A program made the position numbers and the translations under genes. A stretch of DNA of 64,000 bases from Microbacterium halophytorum (GTDB taxonomy: Bacteria; Actinomycetota; Actinomycetes; Actinomycetales; Microbacteriaceae), in contig NZ_KZ672982.1 in NCBI RefSeq assembly GCF_002970975.1, positions 395,592-459,591 on the forward strand, read 5' to 3'. Below the pieces are notes generated by a model. The model had not been told where the DNA came from and made no database searches. It saw nothing but the letters and a program-made list of their open reading frames with translations. Shown piece after piece: positions 32,719 to 41,945 of this stretch (position 1 is its first letter; every line of letters starts with the position of its first letter).

Positions 32719-33779
32719 TCGGCGCCAGCCGCGGCGGACGCCTCCACCCACGCGGTCAGCCGTGCCTCGGCGCGGCCGTCATCGATCGCGGCCGCCGCCT
32801 CGTCCCTGGCCTCGTTCAGCCGCTCGATCATGTTCCGCTGCGCCTGCGACGGGTCCTGCGACAGGCGGAACGCGACGATGCCCGCCGCCGCGTTCAGCAG
32901 CACGATGTCGCGGACCGCGCCGCGCTCCCCCGCGAGCGTGCGGCGCAGCACCCCCGCGTTGTGGGCGGCGTCGCCCCCGCGGATGTCGTCCAGCGTCGCG
33001 GTGGGCATCCCGAGGTCGCGCGGATGCACGTCGAACGCGTGCTCGTCGCCGTTGGAGATCTGCCAGATGCGGCTGTAGCCGGTCGTCGTCAGTTCGTCGA
33101 GCCCGTCCTCGCCGCGGAAGACGAGCGCCGTCGCGCCCCTCGTCCGGAAGACGCCGGAGATCAGGGGCACGACATCCGGATTCGCGACACCGACCGCGTT
33201 GGCCTCGGCGCGGGCGGGATTGACGAGCGGGCCGAGGAAGTTGAACACCGTCGGCACGCCGAGCTCGGCGCGGACGGGGCTCGCGTGCTTGAAGCCGGGG
33301 TGGAACGCCGCCGCCCAGGCGAACGTGATGCCCGCGCGGTCGAGAACGCCGGCGACCGCCTCCGGCGGGAGCCGCAGGTCGATGCCGAGCTCGCTGAGCA
33401 CGTCGCTCGCGCCTGACTTCGAGCTCACCGCTCGGTTCCCGTGCTTCACGACGGGAATGCCCGTCGCCGCGATGATCATGGCGGCGGTCGACGAGATGTT
33501 GACCGTGCCGATGCGGTCGCCGCCCGTGCCGACGATGTCGAGCACGTTCGGGTCGACGGGGAGCGGCACGGCGGCGTCGAGGATCGCGTCGCGGAACCCG
33601 ATGATCTCGGGCACCGACTCGCCCTTCGCGCGCAGCGCCAGGAGGAAGCCGCCGAGTTGTGCGGGGGTCACCGCCCCCTGCATCACCTGCCGCATGGCCC
33701 ATTCCGCCTCTGACACGCTGAGGTCGCGCCCCTCGAGGACGGTCGTCAGGACATCCGGCCACACAATCTCATCCGCCAT
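32715..33779 (-). CDS. trpD: anthranilate phosphoribosyltransferase
   Basis: A 354-residue enzyme joining anthranilate and PRPP, the second step of tryptophan synthesis. The PRPP-binding glycine-rich loop GTGGDRIGT and the KHGNRAVSS segment are clear, with metal-binding acidic residues later. It is not next to other trp genes here. ATG 33779 has TAGGCT ending 6 nt upstream (leaderless), so no room exists for a trp leader peptide. It faces the divergent ctaE across 119 bp. Confidence 0.96.
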   Translation of the reverse strand: MADEIVWPDVLTTVLEGRDLSVSEAEWAMRQVMQGAVTPAQLGGFLLALRAKGESVPEIIGFRDAILDAAVPLPVDPNVLDIVGTGGDRIGTVNISSTAAMIIAATGIPVVKHGNRAVSSKSGASDVLSELGIDLRLPPEAVAGVLDRAGITFAWAAAFHPGFKHASPVRAELGVPTVFNFLGPLVNPARAEANAVGVANPDVVPLISGVFRTRGATALVFRGEDGLDELTTTGYSRIWQISNGDEHAFDVHPRDLGMPTATLDDIRGGDAAHNAGVLRRTLAGERGAVRDIVLLNAAAGIVAFRLSQDPSQAQRNMIERLNEARDEAAAAIDDGRAEARLTAWVEASAAAGAE

Positions 33780-33898
33780 GGGAACAGCCTAATGGGCGGG
33801 ATTCACAGGCGACCGGCGGCCCGAACTAAGGTTCCCCTCACTACGATCGGGGCGGAGTCCTGCCCACAGCACGGTGTTTCATCGGCCATAATGGACTC

Positions 33899-34525
33899 GT
33901 GACATCCCCAGCTACCTATGCCCCGGCACTGAAAGTGAAGCGACCTGAACCGGTCGTGGTCGGCACGATCGTCTGGCTCGGCAGCGAAGTCATGTTCTTC
34001 GCCGGCCTGTTCGCGATCTACTTCACGCTCCGCAGCACCAGCCCCGGGCTGTGGGAAGAAGGCGCCGGCCTCCTGAACGTGCCGTTCGCGCTCGTCAACA
34101 CGATCATCCTGGTCCTCTCGAGTGTGACCTGCCAGATGGGCGTCTTCGCCGCCGAGAACGGCCGCCCGTTCCGCGACGAGGTGAACGGCCGCAAGAAGCT
34201 GGGCATGGTCGAGTGGTACTGGATCACCTTCGCGCTGGGGGCCGTGTTCGTCTCCGGCCAGGTGTGGGAGTACGCGCAGCTCGCGGCGGAGGGGCTCACG
34301 ATCAGCTCCAACTCGTACGCGGCCGCCTTCTTCCTGACGACCGGCTTCCACGCCCTGCACGTCACCGGCGGACTCATCGCGTTCCTCCTCACGATCGGGC
34401 GTGTCTACGCCGTGAAGAAGTTCCGCCAGAAGGAGGAGACGACGGCCATCGTCGTGTCCTACTACTGGCACTTCGTCGACGTGGTCTGGATCGCGCTGTT
34501 CCTGGTCATCTACTTCCTCAAGTAA
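33899..34525 (+). CDS. ctaE: cytochrome c oxidase subunit III
   Basis: A 208-residue membrane subunit of the aa3 terminal oxidase with five hydrophobic segments, the short actinobacterial form. Family segments are [33 protein letters not shown] and [14 protein letters not shown]. It opens the ctaE-qcrCAB operon, as in Mycobacterium and Corynebacterium. The start is GTG 33899; CATAAT (33887-33892) ends 6 nt before it, and no ribosome binding site is seen, so the operon mRNA is probably leaderless. Confidence 0.96.
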   Translation: MTSPATYAPALKVKRPEPVVVGTIVWLGSEVMFFAGLFAIYFTLRSTSPGLWEEGAGLLNVPFALVNTIILVLSSVTCQMGVFAAENGRPFRDEVNGRKKLGMVEWYWITFALGAVFVSGQVWEYAQLAAEGLTISSNSYAAAFFLTTGFHALHVTGGLIAFLLTIGRVYAVKKFRQKEETTAIVVSYYWHFVDVVWIALFLVIYFLK

Positions 34526-34550
34526 AAAGAGCGGAAAGCTGAAGCAACAC

Positions 34551-35354
34551 ATGGCACTGTTCACCAAGAGCCGCAAGGCCGGCCGACGCAGCCCGCTCGC
34601 GACCGTCGCACTCCTCGGCATCGGCCTGCTCCTCTCCGGCGGCATCTACGCCGGCGCCTCCGCCGCCGTCGCCGCCACCACCGAGACCGCACAGGCGGAG
34701 ACCACCCTGACGGTCGAGGACGGCCAGAAGCTGTTCCAGGCCAACTGCGCGACCTGTCACGGCCTCGACCTCGAGGGCACCGCCAACGGGCCCTCGCTCG
34801 CCGGTGTCGGCGAGCTCGCCGTCGAGTTCCAGATGTCGACCGGCCGGATGCCGCTGCAGATGCAGGGCCCCCAGGCCGAGATGAAGGAGCCGCAGTTCAC
34901 GGAGGAGCAGATCCTCGCGGTCGCCTCCTACGTGCAGTCGGTCGCTCCCGGCCCCCAGTACCCCGCCGACGAGGTGCTCGACGGCGAGGGCGACGTGGCG
35001 CACGGCGCCGAGCTGTTCCGCATCAACTGCGCGATGTGCCACAACGTCGCGGCCGCCGGCGGTGCGCTCACCGAGGGCAAGTTCGCGCCGGACATCCAGG
35101 ACACGAGCGCCCTGCACATCTACGCGGCCATGGTCACGGGCCCGCAGAACATGCCGGTGTTCAACGACATGAACCTCACGCCCGAGGACAAGCGCGACAT
35201 CATCTCGGCCCTGCTGTACCAGCAGGAGGCCCAGGCGCCCGGCGGCTTCACGCTCGGCTCGCTCGGCCCGGTGTCCGAGGGCCTCTTCGTGTGGATCTTC
35301 GGCATCGGCGGGCTGATCGCCGTTGTCGTGTGGATCACGGCGAAGTCCAACTGA
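34551..35354 (+). CDS. qcrC: cytochrome bc1 complex diheme cytochrome c subunit
   Basis: A 267-residue membrane-anchored cytochrome cc. An N-terminal signal anchor (about 17-42) is followed by two cytochrome c domains with CATCH (66-70) and CAMCH (160-164), and a C-terminal membrane helix (VSEGLFVWIFGIGGLIAVVVW). Two hemes let it pass electrons directly to the aa3 oxidase without a soluble cytochrome c, the actinobacterial bcc-aa3 design. It sits 25 nt after ctaE. Confidence 0.97.
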   Translation: MALFTKSRKAGRRSPLATVALLGIGLLLSGGIYAGASAAVAATTETAQAETTLTVEDGQKLFQANCATCHGLDLEGTANGPSLAGVGELAVEFQMSTGRMPLQMQGPQAEMKEPQFTEEQILAVASYVQSVAPGPQYPADEVLDGEGDVAHGAELFRINCAMCHNVAAAGGALTEGKFAPDIQDTSALHIYAAMVTGPQNMPVFNDMNLTPEDKRDIISALLYQQEAQAPGGFTLGSLGPVSEGLFVWIFGIGGLIAVVVWITAKSN

Positions 35355-35361
35355 GGCTCAT

Positions 35362-36462
35362 ATGACGAACGAATCTACGAGGAGCACCATGGCACACGAC
35401 GGTGAGACACAGGAGGTGGCGGCCTACCAGCCCGCCGCCGGCCTGGCCGTCAATGTCTCCGACGCACCCCAGAACCCGGGGATGCCGCCCCACCGGCAGC
35501 GGATGACGGACAAGGACCCGAAGGCCGAGAAGCGCGCAGCGCGCGTCGTGTACGGCTTGTTCTACCTGTCGGTGGCCGGAAGCCTCTGGGCGATCGCCGC
35601 GTACATGCTGTTCCCGATCGAGGACCAGCAGATGACCTCGATCCGCCACAACAACATGTACATCGGCCTCGGCATCGCACTCGCGCTGCTGTCGATCGGC
35701 GTCGCGGCGATCCACTGGTCGAAGGCCCTGATGGCCGACCACGAGTACGTCGAGGAGCGGCACGCCACGCGCGGCACGGAGGAGACTCGCGAGGCCACCA
35801 TCGAGTCGTTCCGCATCGCCAACGAGGAGTCCGGCTTCGGGCGCCGCAAGATGATCCGGAACTCGCTGTTCGTCGCACTCGGCGCGTCGATCCTGCCGGG
35901 CCTGACGCTGTTCCGCGGCCTCGCACCGCACTCGTCCGAAGAGGACCCGCTCGCCGGTGACCCCGTCGCTCTGCTCAACACCACGATGTGGGAGAAGGGC
36001 ACGCGCCTGACGCGCGACCCGGGCGGCACGCCGATCAAGGCTTCCGAGGTCACGCTGGGCTCCGCGTTCCACGTCATCCCCGAGGGTCTCAGCGAGCTCA
36101 GCCACCACGACGGCATGCTCAACGAGAAGGCCAAGGCCATGGTCCTCATGGTCCGCCTGCTGCCCGAGCAGCTCCACGAGCGCGAGTCGCGCAAGGACTG
36201 GTCGTACGACGGCATCGTCGCGTACTCCAAGGTCTGCACGCACGTCGGCTGCCCCGTCGCCCTGTACGAGCAGCAGACCCACCATCTCCTCTGCCCCTGC
36301 CACCAGTCGCAGTTCGACGTGACGGACGAGGCGAAGGTCATCTTCGGCCCTGCTTCGCGCCCGCTGCCTCAGCTGCCCATCACCGTCGACGACGAGGGCT
36401 ACCTCGTCGCGCGCAGCGACTTCGAAGAGCCTGTCGGCCCGAGCTTCTGGGAGCGCCATTGA
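35362..36462 (+). CDS. qcrA: cytochrome bc1 complex Rieske iron-sulfur subunit
   Basis: A 366-residue Rieske protein with the long actinobacterial N-terminal part: three membrane segments (about 65-85, 95-118, 168-190) before the soluble domain. [2Fe-2S] ligands are in CTHVGC and CPCHQS near the C-terminus. It takes electrons from menaquinol at the outer face. ATG 35362 lies 7 nt after the qcrC stop with GAGG 6 nt upstream; an ATG 30 nt further in is an alternative. It overlaps the qcrB start by 4 nt. Confidence 0.96.
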   Translation: MTNESTRSTMAHDGETQEVAAYQPAAGLAVNVSDAPQNPGMPPHRQRMTDKDPKAEKRAARVVYGLFYLSVAGSLWAIAAYMLFPIEDQQMTSIRHNNMYIGLGIALALLSIGVAAIHWSKALMADHEYVEERHATRGTEETREATIESFRIANEESGFGRRKMIRNSLFVALGASILPGLTLFRGLAPHSSEEDPLAGDPVALLNTTMWEKGTRLTRDPGGTPIKASEVTLGSAFHVIPEGLSELSHHDGMLNEKAKAMVLMVRLLPEQLHERESRKDWSYDGIVAYSKVCTHVGCPVALYEQQTHHLLCPCHQSQFDVTDEAKVIFGPASRPLPQLPITVDDEGYLVARSDFEEPVGPSFWERH

Positions 36463-38171
36463 GTACCGCAACCGTTCAGGACGAGACCCAGAAGCCTGAC
36501 GAGAAGCCGCTGGGCGGCAAGTTCGTCGGCGGAGTCGCCAATTACCTCGACGAGCGCACGAGCCTCTCCGGCCTCGTGAAGGCGCTCGGGCGCAAGGTCT
36601 TCCCCGACCACTGGTCGTTCATGCTCGGCGAGATCGCGCTGTGGTCGTTCGTCGTCGTGCTCCTCTCGGGCACGTTCCTCACGTTCTTCTTCGAGGCCTC
36701 GATGGCCGAGACCGTCTATCACGGCGCATACCCGCTGATGAACGGCATGGAGATGTCGGCCGCGATGGAGTCGACGCTGCACATCAGCTTCGACCTGCGC
36801 GGCGGGCTGCTGGTCCGCCAGATCCACCACTGGGGCGCGCTCGTCTTCGTCGCGGGCATCGGCGTCCACATGCTGCGCGTGTTCTTCACGGGTGCCTTCC
36901 GCAAGCCGCGCGAGCTCAACTGGGTCATCGGCTTCGTCATGTTCGTCCTGGCGATGGGCCTCGGGTTCACGGGCTACTCGCTCCCCGACGACGTCCTCTC
37001 GGGCAACGGCCTCCGCATCATCGACGGCATGATCAAGGGCATCCCGCTGATCGGCACCTGGACCTCGTTCCTGCTCTTCGGCGGCGAGTTCCCCGGTGAC
37101 GCGATCGTCGGACGCCTCTACTCGCTGCACATCCTGATCCTGCCGCTGATCCTGATCGCGCTGGTGGTCCTCCACCTCATGCTCATGATCATCAACAAGC
37201 ACACCCAGTTCGCGGGCCCCGGCCGCACGAACAACAACGTCGTCGGCTACCCGATGATGCCGGTGTACATGGCGAAGATGGGCGGCTTCTTCTTCATCGT
37301 CTTCGGTGCGATCGTCCTGATCGCCTCGATGGTGCAGATCAACCCGATCTGGAACTACGGCGCGTACGACCCGTCGCCGGTGTCCGCCGGTACCCAGCCC
37401 GACTGGTACATCGGCTTCGCCGACGGCGCACTGCGCCTCGCTCCCCCGCACCTCGACTGGGTCATCGGCAACTACACGATCCCGATGGGCGTCATGCTGC
37501 CGCTGATCGTGCTGGTGGTCTTCATCGTGCTCGTCGCGGTGTACCCGTTCATCGAGGCCTGGGTCACGGGCGACAAGCGCGAGCACCACATCGCTCAGCG
37601 CCCGCGCCACGCCCCGACCCGCACCGCCATCGGTGCCGCCGGCGTCTGGTTCTACGCGGTCCTCTGGGCGGCGGCTTCGTCCGACATCATCGCGACGCAC
37701 TTCAAGCTCACGATGGAGGGCGTCATCCACGGCCTTCAGGCCGCGCTCATCCTCGGCACGATCGTCGTGTACTGGATCACGAAGCGCATCTGCATCGCGC
37801 TGCTCAAGAAGGACCGCGAGATCCTCCTGCACGGCTACGAGTCGGGCCGCATCGTGCGCCTCCCCGGCGGCGAGTTCCGTGAGGTCCACAAGCCGGTCGA
37901 CGTGTACGAGCGCTGGAAGCTCATCCCCGACTCGGAGTACGAGCCGCTGATCGTGCGCCCGAACGACGAGGGCAGGATCACGGGCAGCCAGAAGTTCCGC
38001 GCGGCCCTGTCGCGCTGGTTCTTCGAGGACCGCCTCGCGCCGATCACGCAGACGGAGCTCGAGCACGCCGAGGAGCACCAGGCGCACGCCCTGGCCGAGT
38101 ACGGCGACGACCCGACGGACAACCCGCACTTCCGCCACCAGCACGAGGTGACGGACGGCGAGAACAAGTAA
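36459..38171 (+). CDS. qcrB: cytochrome bc1 complex cytochrome b subunit
   Basis: A 570-residue integral membrane subunit binding two b hemes and menaquinol. Helix histidines appear in RQIHHWGALVFVAGIGVHMLRVFFTGAFR and in SLHILILPLILIALVVLHLMLM, and the PDWYIGF segment replaces the PEWY motif of other cytochrome b proteins at the quinol site. A hydrophilic C-terminal extension of about 120 residues is typical of actinobacteria. The start is TTG 36459, overlapping the qcrA stop (TTGA); no ATG or GTG fits nearby. Confidence 0.95.
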   Translation: MSTATVQDETQKPDEKPLGGKFVGGVANYLDERTSLSGLVKALGRKVFPDHWSFMLGEIALWSFVVVLLSGTFLTFFFEASMAETVYHGAYPLMNGMEMSAAMESTLHISFDLRGGLLVRQIHHWGALVFVAGIGVHMLRVFFTGAFRKPRELNWVIGFVMFVLAMGLGFTGYSLPDDVLSGNGLRIIDGMIKGIPLIGTWTSFLLFGGEFPGDAIVGRLYSLHILILPLILIALVVLHLMLMIINKHTQFAGPGRTNNNVVGYPMMPVYMAKMGGFFFIVFGAIVLIASMVQINPIWNYGAYDPSPVSAGTQPDWYIGFADGALRLAPPHLDWVIGNYTIPMGVMLPLIVLVVFIVLVAVYPFIEAWVTGDKREHHIAQRPRHAPTRTAIGAAGVWFYAVLWAAASSDIIATHFKLTMEGVIHGLQAALILGTIVVYWITKRICIALLKKDREILLHGYESGRIVRLPGGEFREVHKPVDVYERWKLIPDSEYEPLIVRPNDEGRITGSQKFRAALSRWFFEDRLAPITQTELEHAEEHQAHALAEYGDDPTDNPHFRHQHEVTDGENK

Positions 38172-38187
38172 CGTCCTGTCGGCAAAG

Positions 38188-38231
38188 CGGAAGGCCCTTG
38201 CTCTCTTGGCTGAGAGCAAGGGCCTTCCGCT
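38188..38231 (+). terminator. terminator of ctaE-qcrCAB operon
   Basis: A perfect 19-bp stem (38188-38206 with 38213-38231) and a 6-nt loop, 16 nt after the qcrB stop. This is among the strongest hairpins in the window. Confidence 0.85.
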
Positions 38232-38444
38232 GCAACAGCTGGTTGCGTCCGTCGGCTCCGGACGGGACGCTCCGCAGGATCCCCAGCGCTCCTCTGCCTG
38301 CCGCTTCGCGTCAGGCAGAGCCTCGCGCGCCGGGGCCCCGCCCCCGCTCGCTGCGCTCGCTCCCGCCAAACCCGATGCCAGCCTGCGGAGCATCCCGTCC
38401 TACGCCGACTCACCAGCGTTGGTCACGTTGAGAGCGCACAAACA

Positions 38445-38481
38445 GAACGTCCGCACCCCGGATGATGGGGTGCGGACGTTC
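38445..38481 (-). terminator. terminator of prfB
   Basis: A perfect 15-bp stem (38445-38459 with 38467-38481), loop of 7, about 34 nt past the prfB stop on the minus strand. Confidence 0.8.
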
Positions 38482-38515
38482 ATGGTTCTCCGTTGAGAGA
38501 AAGCGCGGCTCCGCG

Positions 38516-39625
38516 TCAGTCCTCGGTGGGGCGCTTGCGCCAGCGGATGCCCGCGTTGATGAAGCCGTCGAGGTCGCCGTCGAAGACCGTCGTCGGGTTG
38601 CCCGACTCGTAACCAGTGCGGAGGTCCTTTACCAGCTGCTGGCCGTAGAGGAAGTAGGAGCGCATCTGGTCTCCCCAGCTCGCGGTGATGGTGCCGGCGA
38701 GCTCCTTCTTCTTCGCGGCCTCCTGCTCCTTCTGCAGCAGCAGCAGGCGCGTCTGCAGCAGGCGCATGGCGGCCGCGCGGTTCTGGATCTGCGACTTCTC
38801 GTTCTGCATCGAGATGACGATGCCGGTCGGGATGTGCGTGATGCGCACGGCGGAGTCGGTCGTGTTCACCGACTGGCCGCCGGGGCCCGACGAGCGGAAG
38901 ACATCGATGCGCAGGTCGTTCTCGGGGATGTCGACCTCCTGGGCCTCCTCCATCACCGGGATCACCTCGACGGCCGCGAACGACGTCTGACGCTTGTCGG
39001 CCGAGCCGAACGGGCTGATGCGCGCGAGGCGATGGGTGCCGGCCTCGACCGACAGCGTGCCGTAGGCGAAGGGCGAGTCGATCTCGAACGTCGTCGACTT
39101 GATGCCGGCGCCCTCGGCGTACGAGGTGTCGAGCACCTTGACGGGGTAGCCGCGGCGCTCCGCCCAGCGGAGGTACATGCGCATGAGCATCTCTGCGAAG
39201 TCGGTGGCGTCGTCGCCGCCCGCGCCGGATCGGATCGTCACGACGGCGCCTCGTTCGTCGAACTCGCCGTCGAGCAGGGTCTGCACCTCGAGGTCACCGA
39301 TCGACTTCTCCAGCGCGGCCAGTTCGGTGCGCGCCTCGTCGGCCGTGTCCTGGTCGTCCATCTCGATCGCGAGCTCGACCATGACCTCGAGGTCGTCGAT
39401 GCGCCCCTCGGCTTTCTCGACCTTCGCGAGCTGCGCCTTCGCGTGGCTGAGGGCGCTCGTCACCTTCTGCGCATTCTCCTGGTCGCTCCAGAGCTCCGGA
39501 TCGGCGGCCTGCTCCTCGAGGGCGGCGATCTTGTCGCGCAGGCCCTCGGGGTTCACCACCTCTCGGATGTTCGCGAACGTCGTGCGCAGCGCCTGGATGT
39601 CGGCGGACAGGTCAAGTTCAATCAT
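38516..39625 (-). CDS. prfB: peptide chain release factor 2
   Basis: A 369-residue RF2 that terminates translation at UGA and UAA. The stop-codon-reading motif is SPF (ARISPFGSADKR) and the peptidyl-hydrolysis motif GGQ is in SGPGGQSVNTTDS. The frame is uninterrupted from ATG 39625, so the programmed +1 frameshift used by E. coli prfB is absent, as known for high-GC Gram-positives. GAGGAGG precedes the ATG closely and a TAGGCT box lies 9 nt upstream. It diverges from the MFS gene at 39691. Confidence 0.97.
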   Translation of the reverse strand: MIELDLSADIQALRTTFANIREVVNPEGLRDKIAALEEQAADPELWSDQENAQKVTSALSHAKAQLAKVEKAEGRIDDLEVMVELAIEMDDQDTADEARTELAALEKSIGDLEVQTLLDGEFDERGAVVTIRSGAGGDDATDFAEMLMRMYLRWAERRGYPVKVLDTSYAEGAGIKSTTFEIDSPFAYGTLSVEAGTHRLARISPFGSADKRQTSFAAVEVIPVMEEAQEVDIPENDLRIDVFRSSGPGGQSVNTTDSAVRITHIPTGIVISMQNEKSQIQNRAAAMRLLQTRLLLLQKEQEAAKKKELAGTITASWGDQMRSYFLYGQQLVKDLRTGYESGNPTTVFDGDLDGFINAGIRWRKRPTED

Positions 39626-39690
39626 GGCCTCCTCAGCCTACCGCCGATCGGCGTGGTGACCCGTGCGTGCAGCGGAGTAGGCTGATCCGA

Positions 39691-40983
39691 GTGACTGCCG
39701 CGCCCCCGTCGTCCCCCGGTCCGGACGCACGCACCGTGCTGCTGCGCTTCGGCCCGATGATCTACGGCCCGACGGCGCTCTACTCCTTCGGCCAGGGCGC
39801 GGTTCTGCCGCTGCTGCCGATCCTCGCGGTGCATCTCGGCGCATCCCTCTCGGTCGCGGCGCTCGTTCCCGCCGGCATCGTCGTCGGGCAGCTGTGCGGG
39901 AACATCCCCGCTGGTTGGCTCGTCTCCCGAGTGGGCGAGCGCACTACGATGATCATCGCAGCCGCGGGCTCGCTCGTCGCGTGCGCCGTGATGCTGTTCG
40001 CGGAGTTCTGGGGCCTGCTCGCGCTCGGTGCCCTCCTCGTCGGGCTCTTCGCCGCGGCGTTCGCGCTCGCGCGACACACGTTCATGACGACCCGCGTTCC
40101 GTATTCCGTGCGCTCCCGCGCGCTCGCGGCGCTCGGCGGGGCCTTCCGCCTCGGGGCGTTCACCGGCCCGTTCGTCGCGGCCGCTCTCCTGGGCGTCTTC
40201 CACGACGAGCGAGCCGCGATCTGGTTCTTCGCCGCCGTCCTCGTGCTCGTCGGCCTCCTCGTCGCGTTCGGTCCGGACCCGGAGCGAACCCTCATCCGCC
40301 AGGAGAGCGCGGCCAGGGAGGAGGTGGTGGAAGACACGGGCGAAGCCGTGACCGGCTCGATCCCGACGGCCGAGCGCGTCGGCGTCTGGCGCACGATGCG
40401 GCGCAACCGCGAGGTCCTCTCCCGGCTCGGCCTGGCCGCGGCCAGCCTCGCCGCGGTGCGCGCGGCGCGCCCCGCGATCCTTCCCCTGTGGGGAGTCTCG
40501 CTCGGGCTCGATTCCCAGACGATCGCGCTCGTGGTCGGCGTCTCCGGTGCGATCGACTTCGCCCTCTTCTACGTCAGCGGCCAGATCACGGACCGCTTCG
40601 GGCGCCTCGCCTCCACGTTGCCCGCGCTCGGCCTGATGGGCGCGTCGCTCCTGCTGCTGTCGTTCACGCACGGGCTCGAGGACGCGGCGCTGTGGTTCGG
40701 CGTGTGCGCGATCGTGCTCGGCGTCGGGAACGGTCTCTCCAGCGGCATCCTGCTCACGATCGGTGCCGACATCGCGCCGGAGCGCGAGCCGGCCGCGTTC
40801 CTCGGCTCCTGGCGCACGATCACCGATGCTGGCGGGGCGTCGACGCCGCTGCTCATCTCGGGCGTCACCGCGCTCGCGTCGCTGTCGGTCGCGACCGGCA
40901 TCGTCGGTGCCGTCGGCCTCCTCGGCGCGCTCGCGTTCCTCCGCTGGGTGCCGCGCTACGCTCCAGGACCGCCGCGCGGCTGA
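39691..40983 (+). CDS. MFS transporter
   Basis: A 430-residue major facilitator with twelve membrane segments and a central hydrophilic loop (about 205-240, RQESAAREEVVEDTGEAV). The helix 2-3 loop motif is GWLVSRVGERTTM, the MFS motif A region, with a second copy GQITDRFGRLAS after helix 8. It resembles drug or metabolite exporters; the substrate is unknown. GTG 39691 is preferred because TAGGCT ends 7 nt upstream, indicating a leaderless transcript. It converges on the tad locus. Confidence 0.88.
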   Translation: MTAAPPSSPGPDARTVLLRFGPMIYGPTALYSFGQGAVLPLLPILAVHLGASLSVAALVPAGIVVGQLCGNIPAGWLVSRVGERTTMIIAAAGSLVACAVMLFAEFWGLLALGALLVGLFAAAFALARHTFMTTRVPYSVRSRALAALGGAFRLGAFTGPFVAAALLGVFHDERAAIWFFAAVLVLVGLLVAFGPDPERTLIRQESAAREEVVEDTGEAVTGSIPTAERVGVWRTMRRNREVLSRLGLAAASLAAVRAARPAILPLWGVSLGLDSQTIALVVGVSGAIDFALFYVSGQITDRFGRLASTLPALGLMGASLLLLSFTHGLEDAALWFGVCAIVLGVGNGLSSGILLTIGADIAPEREPAAFLGSWRTITDAGGASTPLLISGVTALASLSVATGIVGAVGLLGALAFLRWVPRYAPGPPRG

Positions 40984-40988
40984 GCAGT

Positions 40989-41474
40989 TCAGTTCAGCGC
41001 CGTCCGGCTCGTCGCCGTCGCGGTCAGCTCCACGCCGTCCGGCACGAACGGGCTCAGCAGGACCGGGTGCCAGCGGTCGGCGACCGTGACGCGGGCCGAC
41101 GCGCCGTCCGGCGTGCCCGCAGCGACGAGCGCCGCGCCCCCGCCCGCGACGACCACCACGGACTCGGCCTGCTCGCGCACCTCGTCGTCGCGCAGGGTCG
41201 CGATCGGATCGTCCCCGCGGAGCTCGATCTCGAAGCCGTCCGCCCCGGCGAGCGCCGCGGCGTCGGCGAGCGCGTCCAGCCGCTTCTGCGCCAGGTACAT
41301 CGACGTCGCGTTCGCGCACACCAGGATGAGCGCGAGCGCCAACAGCGCGTAGCCGAGCGTGAGGAGCAGCGTGCTCCCGTCCTCGTCCCCGGCGAGCCCG
41401 CGCCCCCGTGGCGCGTGCCCTGTGCCGCGGGCGCCCCCGTGCCGTCGGATGCGGCGGGCGGGCGACGCGCTCAC
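40989..41474 (-). CDS. TadG-like / Rv3654c-type secreted pilus-associated protein
   Basis: A 161-residue protein with a basic N-terminus, one hydrophobic segment (GSTLLLTLGYALLALALILVCANATSMYLAQKRLDALADAAALAGA) and a beta-rich outer domain. The segment with DALADAAALAGA is the Tad_N signature of TadG-like minor pilins of the actinobacterial secretion/pilus locus. The GTG start at 41474 overlaps the previous stop by 4 nt (GTGA). It is the last gene of the tad operon. Confidence 0.78.
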   Translation of the reverse strand: MSASPARRIRRHGGARGTGHAPRGRGLAGDEDGSTLLLTLGYALLALALILVCANATSMYLAQKRLDALADAAALAGADGFEIELRGDDPIATLRDDEVREQAESVVVVAGGGAALVAAGTPDGASARVTVADRWHPVLLSPFVPDGVELTATATSRTALN

Positions 41475-41941
41475 CCCGCTCCCCCGAACCGCGAGACCTT
41501 GTGCGCCGCCGTCGCCTCGATCGGGACGCGCGCGATCCGGTCGAGGCCGAGCACGGGCGGGACGAACGGCAGCTCCGCCTCCGCGCGCACCGTGACCGTC
41601 ACGACGGCGCCCGCTTCGGGGCACCTAGATGCGGCGGGTGCACAGCTCACACCGATGTCGAGCGCGTCGGAGTCGATGCCGTACTGGCTCGCAACGGCCG
41701 CCGCGGTCTCGCCCGGCGTCGATGCCGAGTCGTTCGCGATCGTGCGAGCCGCGAAGCGCGCGGCCGCCTCCGCGCCGAGTGCGTGCGACTGAACGGTGCC
41801 GAGGGCGATCACGAGGTACGCGATCGGCACGAGCAGCAGCACCCCGACCGCGATGAACTCGAGGGCGGCCGAACCGCCCTCGTCCGCGCGGAGCATCCCT
41901 CCGCGGATTCCGATGCGGCAGATGGGCTTCCGCACGCCCAC
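41471..41941 (-). CDS. TadE-like minor pilin, first in pair
   Basis: A protein of about 156 residues with the pseudopilin layout: a short basic leader, then DEGGSAALEFIAVGVLLLVPIAYLVIALG, where Glu follows the cleavage region by the usual spacing, and an outer domain with one cysteine pair (CAPAASRC). TadE-like proteins help assemble Flp pili. Start choice is uncertain: GTG 41941 lies 4 nt after the upstream stop, while ATG 41971 would overlap it. Its stop overlaps the next start. Confidence 0.75.
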   Translation of the reverse strand: MGVRKPICRIGIRGGMLRADEGGSAALEFIAVGVLLLVPIAYLVIALGTVQSHALGAEAAARFAARTIANDSASTPGETAAAVASQYGIDSDALDIGVSCAPAASRCPEAGAVVTVTVRAEAELPFVPPVLGLDRIARVPIEATAAHKVSRFGGAG

Positions 41942-41945
41942 GCGC

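Larger units (their letters stand above)
38172..38515. other. 344-bp gene-free stretch with three hairpins
   Basis: Between convergent qcrB and prfB. It holds the two strong terminators listed separately and a third inverted repeat (CTCTGCCTG with CAGGCAGAG, about 38292-38319). Between them is a GC-rich segment with CGCTCGCTGCGCTCGCTCC, which resembles the palindromic repeats after tRNA-Leu. No protein-coding pattern is convincing. Confidence 0.6.

Noticed and set aside
33780-33898. trp attenuator upstream of trpD
   Set aside because: TAGGCT ends 6 nt before the trpD ATG, leaving no leader for a peptide, and no Trp codon run was seen.
39500-39625. Programmed frameshift in prfB
   Set aside because: The frame is continuous from ATG 39625 with no internal UGA or CUUUGA slip site.
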